A DNA stretch of 64,000 bases from Cymbidium sinense (GCA_021442155.1 CM038221.1:147737601-147801600), one strand, 5' to 3'. Positions 24,779-37,104 are shown, counted from the first letter of the stretch. Numbers and translations: made by a program. Notes: generated by a model from the letters alone, not told the origin.

Positions 24779-25829
24779 CCTTCTGCTTCGTTGGGAGACA
24801 TGCTGAAGGTAACTCGCGCCTTTCCTCCAACCCTCCTTCGCGTGCTTCTGCTTGTCCAAATCTCGTAAATCTAATAGAGGATTGCACAAAGCCTCTTTTA
24901 AAAAAAAAAATCAATTTTAAAACTAATTTTTATAGAAAATGGAGTTTTAAATTTTAGGTAAAGAAAGTTAAAAATATTGTTCAGAAAAAAAATTAATATA
25001 TACTTATTATAATTAAAACTTAAATTATTTTATTTATGTAGATAAATAATATTCTAGATTAAAAAAAAAAGACAAGTAATTTTGAAATATTTTGCATGTT
25101 TTATATTAGAAAAAAAATCCATCAACTTAATTTATAAGTATTTAATAAATTATTATTTAATATCTTACGTCTATTATGTTATATATATTTTCAAAATATA
25201 TTACAATTCATTAAATTTATATTTTGACATTCATAATTTTCAAAAATAAATAAATAATTTATTCATGTCATTTGATATATTAAATAAATATTTCAAAACA
25301 TTTTTGCCCAAAATTTATTATTTAAGAAGATAAGGTGAGTAGGTGTTGAGATAAAGAAAAAAAAAGGTGCTCAAGGATGCTGAAGTGGTAGAAATAACAG
25401 TGAAAGTTAGAAGGTTAATTATGATATTTTGTAAGAACAATAAATAGACTTCATTAAAAACAAAATTACAAAATAGTATTTCAAAATTATATTTAAACTA
25501 ATTTTTTCAGATCATGCTTTTTAAAAATCAGTTTACTAAGCAAATCTCTAAAAAAAATTTATGTTTTATAAAACTAAAAAACTGAGAAAATACTGTACCA
25601 AGCAATCTTAGCTTGTCAAAAAACACAATTTGGTTGGATTTAAGTTGAATCCAACTTAAATCCTACAACCAAAAAAGATTAAGTGCAGATTGATTTTGTA
25701 ATATGTTTAGTTATTTTTAATTATGATTAATAAAATATTTATATAAAATAATAAATAATTTATACATATTTTATATAAAAGTGTATTTTTTTTATCATAT
25801 TGTGCCATTCTCTAATAATAGTTTACGAT

Positions 25830-25894
<65 letters not shown>

Positions 25895-26446
25895 GGATAT
25901 GATTTTCTACTTTTTTTTAGATAATCAAAATAAAGTTTAAATATATGATTAAACATCAATTCAGTGAAAGGATGTGTTTCTTTATTAGAAAAAAATGTGA
26001 AACAAAAAAAAAAAAAAAATTCAAGTTTTTAATAAGATATGAAGAGAAATAGCTTTTCCATTCTAAGACTTGTTTGGGACAATGCCATATGGCCCATATC
26101 TGAGATGTGATTCGAATTGTATCATTATAGACATTTGATAAATTATAAGGAGGTTGTATTTTAAAGAATCTGCGACATAAAAATAATATTTTTTAATCTT
26201 ATCTCGTCAAGTGCGCCGGCGGCCAGAAGTTATAGTTTAATTTTTGAAATTTTTTTTTTTATAATACCTATTATAGTTTATTAAATATTAACTTCTTCTA
26301 TAATAAGTAATAACTCTACTAATATTATTTTTATATAGCTAAAGTTATTCTAAAGAGATATCAAATATGGAATCAAATTAGGTGGTATGTATAATTAACT
26401 TATAATTAAATAATTATGTGCTTGTAATTAAAAAATTAATAATAAA
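24779..26446. other. AT-rich DNA, no gene
   Basis: No coding motif was found. An (AT)n run occupies 25,832-25,891 and several poly-A/T tracts occur. Confidence 0.55.
25832..25891. repeat. (AT)n tract
   Basis: About 30 AT units. Confidence 0.97.
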
Positions 26447-26521
26447 GAGGCTATACTACATGAAAATGATGAACACAGTGGTATAGGATGGGTTGGCTAA
26501 TGATAGATTGTATATTTCTAA

Positions 26522-26803
26522 GGATATGTTTGAAATAGTTTTCTAGCTATTTTATTTTTTAGAAAATAATTATAATTGTATTTGACTATGATCTTTTTGG
26601 CTACTTTTCAAAATAATTTATAATAAAAAATTATTTTTAAAAACTAATGCTATTAGAGTGTTATGACTGTCAGAAAATTATTTTTTGAATTTTTCTAAAA
26701 TAAAAATATTTGTAACACCTATAACAACTCTTCAAAAAACTATTTTATCCTCAACAACTTTACAACTAATTTTATGAAAAAGTACAGCTCCCCTAAATAG
26801 ACC
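26522..26803. mobile_element. Probable MITE, 282 bp (copy 1)
   Basis: The ends are inverted: GGATATGTTTG at the left and the reverse of CTAAATAGACC at the right, bordered by TAA and TTA. It is identical in length to the copy at 27,458-27,739 because it was carried along in the 936-bp duplication. It resembles Tourist-type termini (GG...TGTTTGG), but the target duplication cannot be separated from the termini. Confidence 0.5.
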
Positions 26804-27457
26804 TTAAGAGTAAATGAGAAAATATAAAAGAATGATTAACAATAATTTTAGGTTGTGATCTGATTTGATTAAGAGTCTTTGGTGCGTTATAATGTTGAGA
26901 AGCAAAGTAGTAAGTTCTGGTAGCAAGTTATCTGCTAAAATGATTATGTTTGGAAAACTCAATTAAGAATATATTGTGATGAAATTTATTTGTACAGAAA
27001 AAATTAAAATATCTTTATGAGTATATGAGCTGAAAAATATGAAACAATAAATAATATACACTAAAATTTGAAAAGTCGGTGTTGTGAAGCAAAGTATTAA
27101 ATGAGATAGTTGAAATAGGTGGTAAGAAGAATTGAATGAACTTAAGATCCAAAATTGTTCACAAAAATAAACTCAGTAAAATATAAGAATGATACATGAA
27201 AGCTAATTCAACTTCCACTTAAACATAAGGCTATTAGAGTGAGTGACTTTACACTTAGAAATAAAATGCAAAACAAATATATGTAACAACCAATCTCTTA
27301 GGAAGATAGCAATGTAGCTATCCAAAACGGAAGACACGATCTACACAAACTGAAGCTCACAAAGGGGCTTATTAGGAAAGATGAGGCTGTACAACATTAA
27401 AATGATGAACAAAGTGGTATAGGATGGGTTGGCGAATGGTGGATTGTATATTTCTAA

Positions 27458-27739
27458 GGGTATGTTTGGACCAATTTTTTAATTATTTTATTTTTTAGAA
27501 AGTAATCACAATTGTATTTGACTATCAACTTTTTGGCTGCTTTTCAAAAAAATTTATGGTGAAAAATTGCTTTTAAGAACCAAAGCTATTAGAGTGTTAT
27601 GAGTGTTAGAAAACCATTGTTTGAATTTTTCTAAAATAAAAATATTTGTATCACCTATAACAACTTTTCAAAAAATTATTTTCTCCACAATAGTTTTACA
27701 ACTAATTTTACGTAAAACTACAACTCCCCCAAATAGACC
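27458..27739. mobile_element. Probable MITE, 282 bp (copy 2)
   Basis: GGGTATGTTTGG at the left and CCAAATAGACC at the right form short terminal inverted repeats. The interior matches the copy at 26,522-26,803. Bordered by TAA and TTA. Confidence 0.5.
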
Positions 27740-28312
27740 TTAAGAGTAAATGAGAAAATATAAAAGAATGATTGACAATAATTTTAGGTTGTGATCTGAT
27801 TTTATTAAGGGCCTATTTGGTACGCTTATAGCTATTTGAGAAGCAGTGAAGCCGCGAAGAAGTCGACAGAAGTTATTGTTCCCGTGATTATGTTTGGAAA
27901 ACTCAATTCAGGCCGCAAATTTGTACAAAAATGACTAAAATATTCTTATGAGCATATGAGCTGAATAATATGAAACAGAATGAATAATATATACTAAAAT
28001 TTGAAAGTCGGTGCTGTGAAGCAAAGTATTAAATGGGATAGCTGAAATAGGTGGTAAGAAGAATTGAATGAACTTAAGATCCAAAATTGTTCACAAAAAT
28101 AAACTCAGTAAAATATAAGAATGATACATGGAAGCTAATTCAACTTCACTTAAACATAAGGCTATTAGAGTGATTGACTTTACACTTAGAAATAAAATGC
28201 AAAACAAATATATGCAACAACCAATCCCTCGGGAAGGTAGCAATGTACCTATCATAAACGGAAGACATGATCTACACAAACTGAAGCTCCAGAGGGACTT
28301 GTTAGGAAAGAC

Positions 28313-29023
28313 TAGGCTTACCTTCATGACGTATGAAGTCGGAGATAGATGAGGGTCAAACCCAAGGAGCGAAAGTCAAAATAGAAGGCGAGCTAAAATC
28401 CGCCGACGCTCTATGCTCAAGAATGGAGATCAAGAAGAGTCCTTGTATAGATCCGAGATCGACCGGCCGCCAGATTCCAGAAAAAAACTATCATTTTCCT
28501 ACGACAAAAGATGTTTTGAGGGCACGGGGAGAACAATCCTTCGACACGGGATGGCTCTGAATGTTAAAAGGCAGAGGGGTAATTTAGAGAAAAAAATTCT
28601 ATGACCGCGGGCGGCGGAATAAAGGGTCGAGTCGCAGCTTCGTGGCTGCTGCAACTGGGATTCCCCAATTTTTGCCTTCTAAAGTGAAAACAAATGCTCG
28701 TGTGGCGCCATGTACTGACAACGGTCCTAAATGGACCCTAAAGTAAACCTTAAACCCTAAAACTCACCTTACATGTTAATATATTCGCTTCTAAGCGAGT
28801 ACATATATTAATTAATTTTCTAATCAACTAAAATTTTGAGACAACTTTGAGATAAAATTAAACATAAATATTTTTTTGGTAATGGTTTATAAGGCAATGG
28901 CGGGATTTAAAATGAGAAATTGAGGTTTTCAATCTTAAGCTATTGATACTATAATGCATGCTTTTATTCAGGGACAAAATTTTAAATAATTAAATGATAT
29001 AATACTTAAATAATCATACTTAT
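28313..29023. other. Unassigned segment with moderate GC content
   Basis: From about 28,320 to 28,750 composition is more balanced than the surroundings, but no frame gives a recognisable protein. GGTCCTAAATGGACCCT near 28,722 is a short palindromic patch that, read in reverse, resembles the AGGGCCTATTTGG at 27,806. The pair could be the ends of an unclassified DNA element. Confidence 0.35.
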
Positions 29024-29887
29024 TGCGTGCTAGAAAATCAGTTACGGTAGAGTAAAAGTTTACGCCTTAGCTTCATTGCGGAGTCCAGAACATACATAGA
29101 TGTTTGAAGAATTAACATTAAAACTCCAGAAATTTTTACGTGGAAAAACCCCAGGAATAGTGTAAAAACCACGGGGCCTAGCCCAGTAAAAATCATCAAC
29201 TATATATTTATTTTGGAGTACAAAGTTTTTCCGATACGGGATTACAAGATTGTATATGAGAAGGGCTCACAATGGGAATCCAATCGACACAATGCCATAT
29301 AATCTCGTCAGGTTGTTTAGTGATAGGATGATGGTGAACAACGGATGAATCGACGATGAAGGTCATCATGATGGTGATCGACGGAGATTGACGGCTGACG
29401 GCGGCGGTGGTTGACCACCAACGGGGGTGGTCGGTGACTGTCGAGTGGTGGCACGATTATGCTTGGAGGATTTTCAAGCTTTAGAGCTCTCTCCTCTCTC
29501 TTGCTTGGGCTCCCCATATGTGAAAAATGAGGGGCTATTTATAGATTGGAGGAGTGGCGTCTCTATAAATACATATAAAATCCAAACCACTCCACTCCAT
29601 CGGACGGCTCAAAATGATTCCTTTGATCATTTGATGTATTTTAAGCATTTGAATGCTCAAATGAAGTCAGAATTATGAGATCTTGGGCTTGTTAGATCCG
29701 GCTCGTCAAGACACTCGATTTGACTATATACACTCTATGTTTAAGAGATATTTAGAGATTTAACTGATATCCCAAAGTTTTTCATGATATTTTAAGTGCT
29801 TGATCTCGACTAGTTTCAACTGAGGATTAACTTGCTTTTCGCATCAAGATTTGTGCTTTGACTAGTGGTATTTTAAGTGCCATATCA
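29024..29887 (-). mobile_element. Copia 3' LTR, minus strand, 864 bp
   Basis: On the minus strand it begins TGATATGGCACTTAAAATAC and ends TTTCTAGCACGCA, giving proper TG...CA termini. A TATA box TCTATAAATAGCCCCTC lies near 29,530-29,546. Downstream comes GTGGTTTTTACACTATTCC followed by GGGTTTTTCCACGTAAAA, the stem characteristic of Copia R/U5. Immediately upstream in element sense is a polypurine tract (29,888-29,905). It is therefore a 3' LTR, with decayed internal sequence to about 30,056. No primer-binding site follows the low-coordinate end, as expected for a 3' LTR bordering genomic DNA. Confidence 0.87.
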
Positions 29888-30056
29888 ATTGCCCCCTATT
29901 TTTAGAAAATATTGCCTCAATCGTCCAAAAATATATACGTCAAATACTTGAAAATAACAAATTCTTCAATGAAATTTGTGGGCCCATTAACCATACATTT
30001 TGAGAGAACAGATCTTCATGAGAGTACAAGATTTTGATCATGGAAGCGGGTCAATG
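29888..30056 (-). mobile_element. Polypurine tract and 3' internal remnant of the Copia element
   Basis: Read on the minus strand, AAAAATAGGGGGCAAT directly precedes the LTR start TGATATGG, fitting the polypurine tract that primes plus-strand synthesis. The rest to 30,056 matches 50,421-50,545 (AAATAACAAATT(C/A)TTCAATG, TACTTGAAAATAACAAATT), so it is shared internal sequence, not flank. No coding frame remains. Confidence 0.75.
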
Positions 30057-32036
30057 TGGATGTGTCGGATATCGCGGCATAAGATTAGGTTATGGACCCG
30101 CAGGCCATTCTGACGTAGCGCTCGAACACCGTAGTGGCGCATGGCATCATAAACGCGGTTGGGATGGTGGTCGTGGTTGGTGTCGGGGCCATGCGCGGCT
30201 TTGGGGTTGTAGCGGAGCAACAGTCGTGAAAGCAGCTTAGCGGGCGGCGATGGCGCATGGGCGGAAGCACGGCCATGCGAGAATCTGACAACATGACCAT
30301 ATAATCATCCGCGTTGAGGTTTATGATTACTAGTAGTAGCGAGATGATGGTGAACAACGGATCGCAAGGCGATGAAGGTCATCGTGATGGTGGCGAGGAG
30401 ATTCGGTGGCGGCTACCGATGGTAGTGGTTGGTAACCAACATGAGTGGTCGGCTACCGTCGAGTGGTGGCACGATTATGCCTGGATGATTTTCAAGCTTT
30501 AGAGCTCTCTTCTCTTTCTTGCTTGGCCTCCCCTCATATGAATAATGAGGGGCTATTTATAGATTGGAGGAGTGGCGTCTCTGAAAATACATGCAAAATC
30601 CGAACCACTCCACTTCATCTGGCGGCTCAGAATGATTCCTTTGATCATTTGATGTATTTTAAGTATTTGAATGCTCAAATGATGTCAGAATTATGAGATC
30701 ATCGTCGAGCTTCGATTTGACACTCCATGTTTGAGAGTTATTTAGGAATTTAACTGACGTCCTAGATTTTCCAAGGATATTTTAAGTGCTTGATCTCGGC
30801 CAGTTTCAACTTCGGATCAACTTGCTTTTAGCATCAAGATTCATGCTTCGACTAGTAGTATTTTAAGTGCCATATCAATATTCTTTATCTATTCTTCAAA
30901 AATCAAGCCCAAAATAAATTATTATTTTTAAAATTTATGTGGAATAGATCAATCTAAATAATTTATAAATTTAATCAATATTAATATTTATCAATAATAT
31001 GTAGAAGAAATATGAGCTATAAGTATTTAAAATTAATTTAAAACCATCATGAAATTCAAACGGATGTGTGCGGATATGCGGGGGCACAAGATTTTAAGGT
31101 TATGGACCCTACGGCCTTACACGTGTGTGTGCTCGCAGCGTCGTGGTGGCGCCCGCGGTAGTCGCAGTTTTGATTCGGGATGGCGTGTCCCTTGGTTGAT
31201 GCCTTGCAGCATCGCTGACAGGTTGTAATGAGCGACAAAACAGATGGTGGAAACTTGGCGGGCGGCGTGGCGGCAGCGGCGAAAGCCATGCGAATCTTGA
31301 CTCCATATAATCACGCTTGAGTTGTAATAGTTGCTAGTGGTAGCGATGATGGTGAACGGGGATCAACGATAAAGGTCATCGTGATGGTGGCCAAACGGAG
31401 ATTAACGGTGGCATGCGACTGGCGGTGGTTAACCAACGGGGTTAGTCGGCGGCCGAGTGCAGCGATTATGGATGATTTTCAAGCTTTAGAGCTCTCTCTC
31501 TTGGTTCATCATATGAGTAATAGGTATTTATAGATGGAGGAGTCGTCTGTAAATACATGTAAAATGCGAACCACTCCACTTCATCCGGCAACTTAGAATG
31601 ATTCCTTTGATCATTTGATGTATTTTAATTATTTGAATGCTCAATTGATGTCAGAATTATGAGATCCTGGGCTCGTTAGATCCGGCTCGTATTTCGATTT
31701 ATTTATAAACACTCCATGTTTGAGAGTTATTTAGGGATTTAACGGCATCGTAGAGTTTCCGATGATATTTTTGCTTGACCTCGAGTTTAACGGATCAACT
31801 TGCTTTTAGCATCAAGATTCGTGCTTCGACTAGTAGTATTTTAAGTGCCTTATCAATATTCTTTATCTATTCTTGAAAAATCAAGCCCAAAATAAATTAT
31901 TATTTTTAAATTTATGTGGAATAGATCGATCTAAATAATTTATAAATTTAATCAATATTAATATTTATCAATAATATGTAGAAGAAATATGAGCTATAAG
32001 TATTTAAAATTAATTTAAAACCACATGAAATTCAAA
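30057..32036 (-). repeat. 1-kb tandem duplication of partial Copia LTR plus internal and flanking DNA
   Basis: Unit A is about 30,057-31,060 and unit B about 31,061-32,036. Each has a GC-rich head (GGATGTGT...CGGATAT, then GGTTATGGACCC), the right-hand three-fifths of the Copia LTR (TATA box near 30,550 and 31,530; ends CATATCA at 30,877 and CTTATCA at 31,855), and an AT-rich tail of about 180 bp (TCAAGCCCAAAATAAATTAT to TGAAATTCAAA). The tails differ at about four positions only, while the GC-rich heads and LTR parts differ by dozens of small deletions. Open frames here are not genes. Confidence 0.88.
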
Positions 32037-32439
32037 ATTTTTTAAAAACCAAGAAAAAATGTCGGTTGCATGTTTATAAATAAGATCAAATTTAGCTAAA
32101 TCAATGTTCAAATCACTGCAATAAACAGTTTTTTCTTTCTACTTTCACATGAATTATTTTTTTTTCAAAGAGATTGCCCCTAAAATCTAAATCAATGCTA
32201 TATATACACTGAGTTTATAATTTGTCTCATAATTTGCCTAAAAGTATCTCTAGTTGATTTTTAAATTGGCTTAGAAATATAAACTTTTTTTAAAAATAAT
32301 AAGTATAAACTTTATATATGACTATATAACTTATATGAATTTTATAGTAACTAAATAAGGTTCAAGAGCTGATGACTTTTCCATATAATTGATTTGGAAC
32401 ATTATTCATGTGAAAGTCAGGGCTGTTTTGTCTATCCAT

Positions 32440-32885
32440 TCATGTGAAAAATGAGATGTTATTTATAGATTATGAGAGTGATATTTTTGTAAATACAGAC
32501 TAAATTCAAACCATCATATTGGACGACTCAAAATGATCCCTTTGATCATCTAATATATTTTAAGTATTTGAATGCTCGAATAAAGACATAATTGAAATAT
32601 CTTAGGCATTGATTAGACAGAGGCGATTTGTATAAGCATTATATTTGGAAACTATTTAGATCCAACTATATGAAAGTTTTTAATTATATTATAAGTGCTT
32701 GATCTGAGCGAGTCTGGACTCAGAATCAGATTGTTTTCGATCTAATCAATATATTTTGTATTAGCTCTATGATGATCAAAAGAGAATTTGAAATAATAAG
32801 ATTTTGATTATAAGTGATATTCAATAACACATATATCAAGATTTGTGCTTCAACTAAGAGATTTTTTTAATCATATATCAAATAT
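32440..32885 (-). mobile_element. Older fragment of the same Copia LTR family
   Basis: Retains TTATTTATAGATTATGAGAG (TATA region), GACTCAAAATGATCCCTTTG, ATATTTTAAGTATTTGAATG and a terminal part near 32,850-32,885 (TTTGTGCTTCAACTA). Divergence is clearly greater than among the other copies. The U5 end is missing. Confidence 0.7.
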
Positions 32886-33172
32886 GTTAATTAAAAAAAT
32901 AATTATCCATATTAATAAATATAAATAAATAAAAATTATTAATTATTAAAAGATATTATTTAAACAATTTGAATATTACAAATATTAACTAAATAATTCA
33001 AATTAAAAGTTAGTCAAATAATTCATCATAATTTAACCGGATTTAAACTCTATGCCTAATATAATTTTTTAAATTTAGTTTACAGGATTTAATATTTAGT
33101 AAATCCTAATTGAGTTAAATTCTTCTTAACAATTAAACAGTCCCCGTCGTTCGGTTCAAAATGAGTTGCGCT

Positions 33173-33800
33173 TAGGCGTGTGCGTTTGGTTGATTTGGAT
33201 GAATTAGATGATAAATTTTTAAAATTGATTAATTTTGAATTCTCAAAAATATTGAACCAAACTGACCAAATAAAATATAAAATCAAACAAATTAAATAAT
33301 AATTTGGTTCAATTATTTTGGTTTGGTTTTGAAAAAACCGAAGTTGGCTACATTTAAAATTTATTTGCATAATTGTATAATCAAATAATTAAGTCTTTTG
33401 TATTAAAAAATATTTAAAACTAATTTTTTTACTTGAATGATATTTTGAGCTTAAAGTTGATGAATTATATTCTTATATTATGAGGTAAAATATTTTAAAA
33501 AATTAGATAATGATCCTCCAAAAAAAATATCTACTAAGTATTTAAATATAAATAAAAATAAATGTATAATAGATAAGCCTATTATACATAAATTAATAAT
33601 ATCATATTACATATATTTATTTTAGTTTATTTAGTTCCATCTAAAATTTTATTTAACAAACAGATCCAAAAACCAAAAATCAAAATTTTCATTAATTAAA
33701 ACCAAAATCTAAATTACTGCCTTCAAAATTGAACTAAATTACTCAAAAACTTAGATTATATTTGATTTTTTTGGTTCAAACCAAATAATGCACGTTCCTA
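33173..33800. mobile_element. Non-autonomous hAT-like element, 628 bp
   Basis: The left end is TAGGCGTGTGCGTTTGGTT and the right end, in reverse, is TAGGAACGTGCATTATTTGG. This is the same terminal style as the 6.5-kb hAT at 18,276. Flanks GTTGCGCT (33,165-33,172) and GCTGCGCG (33,801-33,808) match at 6 of 8 positions. The interior is AT-rich with inverted GGTTTGGTTTT/AAAACCAAAA words and no coding capacity. Confidence 0.7.
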
Positions 33801-35246
33801 GCTGCGCGCTAGTATAAAAAAATAAGCATGATTTGATCGCATTTCGCCCACACGCCTTAATACTTTATATATTAAATAAAAAAAATCACATATCAAAAAC
33901 GTGAAAACGTTTCTCCGGAGAAATTAGAGAGAATTATTATTTTTTTTTATATCACTGCATGTATGAGATAGTTATAAATTTTATAAGATTATTAAAATAA
34001 TTCAAGCGTACATATGTGTAAATATTGTTTCACAAGGAATTGCATGAGAATTACCGCTATATGGTATGGAATACCATTTTAGGTCATAATACCATTGCAA
34101 CAATAATATTGTTAGTGTTGATTCATAATAATGATGATAGTAAATATGTTGATCATAAATATATTATGCACTCAAAATGAAATGGTAGATTTATATTGAG
34201 ATTATATAAGATTACAAATAAATGGATACAAATATAGCCATCAAGAAGACCATTTCGAAGGAGCATGGAACATGTTCACATAATAGAGGCAGCTGACGAT
34301 AAGATGGTTTAAGATCATCATCACATAAACTCAATAAAAGATTATGATTTGAGATTATCGTGAGATTGGGGGATGCAATGTATTTGTCATTCTCTTGAAT
34401 CAAAAGAATTTCAAATTCATCATTTTTAAACTAAGTCATACATTCAAATTATTTCTTAAAAAGACATTGTATTTATTTACTCTCAATCAGCTACTCACAG
34501 ACTTAAAATCCTTACAATTGAAATGCACTATGCTCAAAACCCCACCAACCTATGATATCCATTAAATATCATGCATTGTTAATAATGTTTACACCAAATT
34601 ATATAACAAAACTTGAGATCTATTTTATTAAGAATTATATTTAAACTCAATCCTTTGGCCAAATTTTTAGAGGCATGTCAAAAAATAATCAAATTGAACT
34701 TTGAATTAAATAGGTTAAATTGATTGATTTGATTTGATTTTTTTTAGATTAATCATATTTTATAATTCAATTTATTTATCTTAATTTAAGATTGTAATTT
34801 TGTAAAATTAAAAAATTAAATTAAACCCAATAATAAAAAAATATAAATATTTTAAATATAAAATGAGAGGATTCACATTCATATCATAAGACATTAATTT
34901 ATTTAAATTTTAACATCTAATCTTTATTTTTTATATAATACTCAAAAATTTAAATTATATGAGAAATTCTATTAATATTAAAAAGATTTACATATATGAC
35001 ACAAATGTTAATATTATATCAAAAAATATATATAATTATTAATTTTTAAAATTAAATACACCTTTTTATGTATTGAAATAAATATTATGCTTGTAAATAT
35101 CAAACTCTAGGTATTTGATATGTAAATATCTAAGATTTGTGTATTACGTATATAAAAATTTTCTTAATATTAAGTTGTTTAAAATAAAACACATATTTTT
35201 ATTAATATATTTTAATATAATTTAAATATTTATATTAAATACATAA

Positions 35247-35335
<89 letters not shown>

Positions 35336-36274
35336 AAAATTTTAAATTAGATTTAATGTTAATCTTAATTAACAATTTAAGCATGAAAAAAATTAACAAA
35401 ATATATTTGAGCACGATATTTTATTTTTATTTTAAAAAAAAATGGTCTTATTTTGCATGTATCGGAAGGTGTAGAATGACTTGATATGTTGGAATCCAAC
35501 AAAATTATGTACAACTTTCATGTGGTCAAAATTTACGATTGTAATGATATTTTTTTGAATCGCACAAAAATCTGACATAGAAATTTATTTGTCATTATTT
35601 TTTTAAGTTATCTGATTTCATCAATTGGACTTGGTATCATTAGAATCATTCAAAATTTTCTGGCTTTCGTGTTGGTTGAAATTCTCAAATACATATGATT
35701 CTCTTATTATAAGTATTTTTTTTTAATATTTTTTTGTCTGTTAATTATAGCACAATTATTCTAATTTTTTATATTAACTATTAATATAATTATTTGAGCT
35801 TTCTTTCTTCACTGTAAATGCTAATTATGGCATGATTAGTTAAAAAATGTATTTTAATCTCTTTAAGGATGATGTTATAATAACATAAATAATTAATCTT
35901 TAAGGATTAATAAGATAAAGATGTTATGTATAAAAGATCATTGAAGTAAGAAACATAGTTTCATTCGGAGATTTTGTCGCGTTCATAAAGCGATGATATT
36001 GTCAATCATAAATTTCAACCACTGAAAGTTGTAGAAAATTTCGTTCGACAACAATAAAATTATATTCAATATGACTAATACAAATATATTTTTCGAATTT
36101 TCGGCGTTGCTTTTATGTGCGTTAAAACACGTATGACCATATTATATTTTCGAAAGTTGAAGAAAATTTGTTCAATTCAATAATACCAACTTTGCTTTCT
36201 CGATCGTATGACTCGATACGATAGAAATCATGTCCCTTTTTAAATAAAAAAATAAAAAGATTCTACAACTATCA
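33801..36274. other. AT-rich DNA upstream of the lipoxygenase gene
   Basis: No gene recognised. 34,987-35,170 has inverted ends reading GATTTACATATATGAC and (reverse) TTTATATACGTAATAC, a possible diverged relative of the MITE at 15,692. 35,252-35,332 is an (AT)n run. From about 35,930 to 36,240 the sequence is of ordinary complexity (ATTTTCGAAAGTTGAAGAAA and similar) but not coding. Confidence 0.45.
35252..35332. repeat. (AT)n tract
   Basis: About 40 AT units starting after ATAAATATG. Confidence 0.97.
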
Positions 36275-36570
36275 ATATCACGTTGGTTGTTCTGATGAAT
36301 ATTATTTTTTTTTTCGTGCCTAAATTTCCAAGTCTAATTTAAAATTTTTGCTTATATATATATATATATAAATGCCAACGATTAGCCATTGTAAAATAAT
36401 AACCTTAGTATCAGGAGGGTCGAGTAAACAATGCGGCTAAAGTCCAATCTCCATGGCTCTAAATAGCGTCCCTACCTACCCCCAATAATAATATCACGTT
36501 GATGCCAGTATTCTGTTGATTAGCCTTTCTTTTTTTCGTGCCTAAATTATTAAACCTAATTTAAAAATTT

Positions 36571-36657
<87 letters not shown>

Positions 36658-36790
36658 TTATATATATATAAATACCAACGATTAGCCATTGTAAAATAAT
36701 AAACTTAGTATCAGGAGAGTCGATTAAACAAAGCGGCTAAAGTCCAATCTCCACCGCTCTAAATAGCGCCCCTACCTACCCCCCATCATC
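36275..36790 (+). promoter_or_regulatory. Tandemly duplicated proximal promoter of the lipoxygenase gene
   Basis: Unit 1 (about 36,275-36,489) and unit 2 (about 36,490-36,790) share, in order, AATATCACGTTG, TTTTCGTGCCTAAAT, an (AT)n run, CCAACGATTAGCCATTGTAA, AGTCCAATCTCCA and CTCTAAATAGCG. The (AT)n run is about 20 bp in unit 1 and about 80 bp in unit 2, so offsets are 222 bp before it and 300 bp after it. TCTAAATAG at 36,758-36,766 in unit 2 is a plausible TATA element about 110 bp before the ATG; unit 1 keeps the same element at 36,458. Confidence 0.8.
36574..36655. repeat. (AT)n tract in the duplicated promoter
   Basis: Interrupted once by TATG. The equivalent tract in the upstream promoter unit (36,351-36,370) is about four times shorter. 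Confidence 0.93.
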
Positions 36791-36874
36791 CGCCACCTTC
36801 AATCATCACAGCAAACCCCTCTCCTCCTTCCCACGCCGGCCAAGTAGCAAATTATAAGAGTTTGGGAAAGAATC

Positions 36875-37058
36875 ATGATCGGGAACATAGTCGGGAATAT
36901 TTTTGGGGAAGGGAAGAAGGTGACGGGCCATGTGGTTATCATGGAGAGGAACGTGCTTGACTTCAACGATTCTGGGGCCACCGTTGTCAGCAGCATCCAG
37001 GACTTCCTCGGCCAGCAAGTTTCACTTCAGCTGGTCAGCGCCACCGCGGGCGATCCCA
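36875..37058 (+). CDS. Lipoxygenase (9-LOX type), exon 1
   Basis: Encodes the first 61 residues of a plant lipoxygenase, the iron dioxygenase that forms fatty-acid hydroperoxides (oxylipin pathway). The segment MIGNIVGNIFGEGKKVTGHV starts the PLAT/LH2 beta-barrel. ERNVLDFNDSGATVV, then FLGQQVSLQLVSATAGDP, match the conserved N-terminus of cytosolic 9-lipoxygenases; I see no transit peptide, unlike 13-LOX. The ATG at 36,875 follows a leader of about 80 nt after the TATA-like element. The frame is intact to a phase-1 donor (CCCA|GTGCGT, GT at 37,059). Joined to exon 2 it reads GDPNNNNRGLVGEPTYLE, the expected LOX continuation. Downstream damage makes the whole locus a likely pseudogene. Confidence 0.9.
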
Positions 37059-37104
37059 GTGCGTCCACCCTCCACATCCTTCTTGCATATTCGGATTTTA
37101 TCAG

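Larger units (their letters stand above)
26447..28312. repeat. Two-copy direct tandem duplication, period 936 bp
   Basis: Unit 1 is 26,447-27,382 and unit 2 is 27,383-28,312. The pair aligns throughout: GTGGTATAGGATGGGTTGGC (26,480 and 27,414), TAAGAGTAAATGAGAAAATA, GGTGGTAAGAAGAATTGAAT, AAATTGTTCACAAAAATAAA, and ATCTACACAAACTGAAGCTC near the end of each. Divergence is mainly substitutions plus a local replacement around 26,905-26,940 versus 27,840-27,900. No coding content is credible. Confidence 0.9.

Noticed and set aside
28128..28604. Cluster of overlapping plus-strand frames of 63-78 codons
   Set aside because: The sequence also exists, in different frames and with stops, in the first unit of the 936-bp duplication; no motif.
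28740..28775. Telomere-like AAACCCTAAA words
   Set aside because: Only a single isolated occurrence, not an array.
29000..29024. Primer-binding site next to the Copia LTR
   Set aside because: No TGGTATCAGAGC-like sequence borders the LTR on this side; together with the polypurine tract on the other side this marks a 3' LTR.
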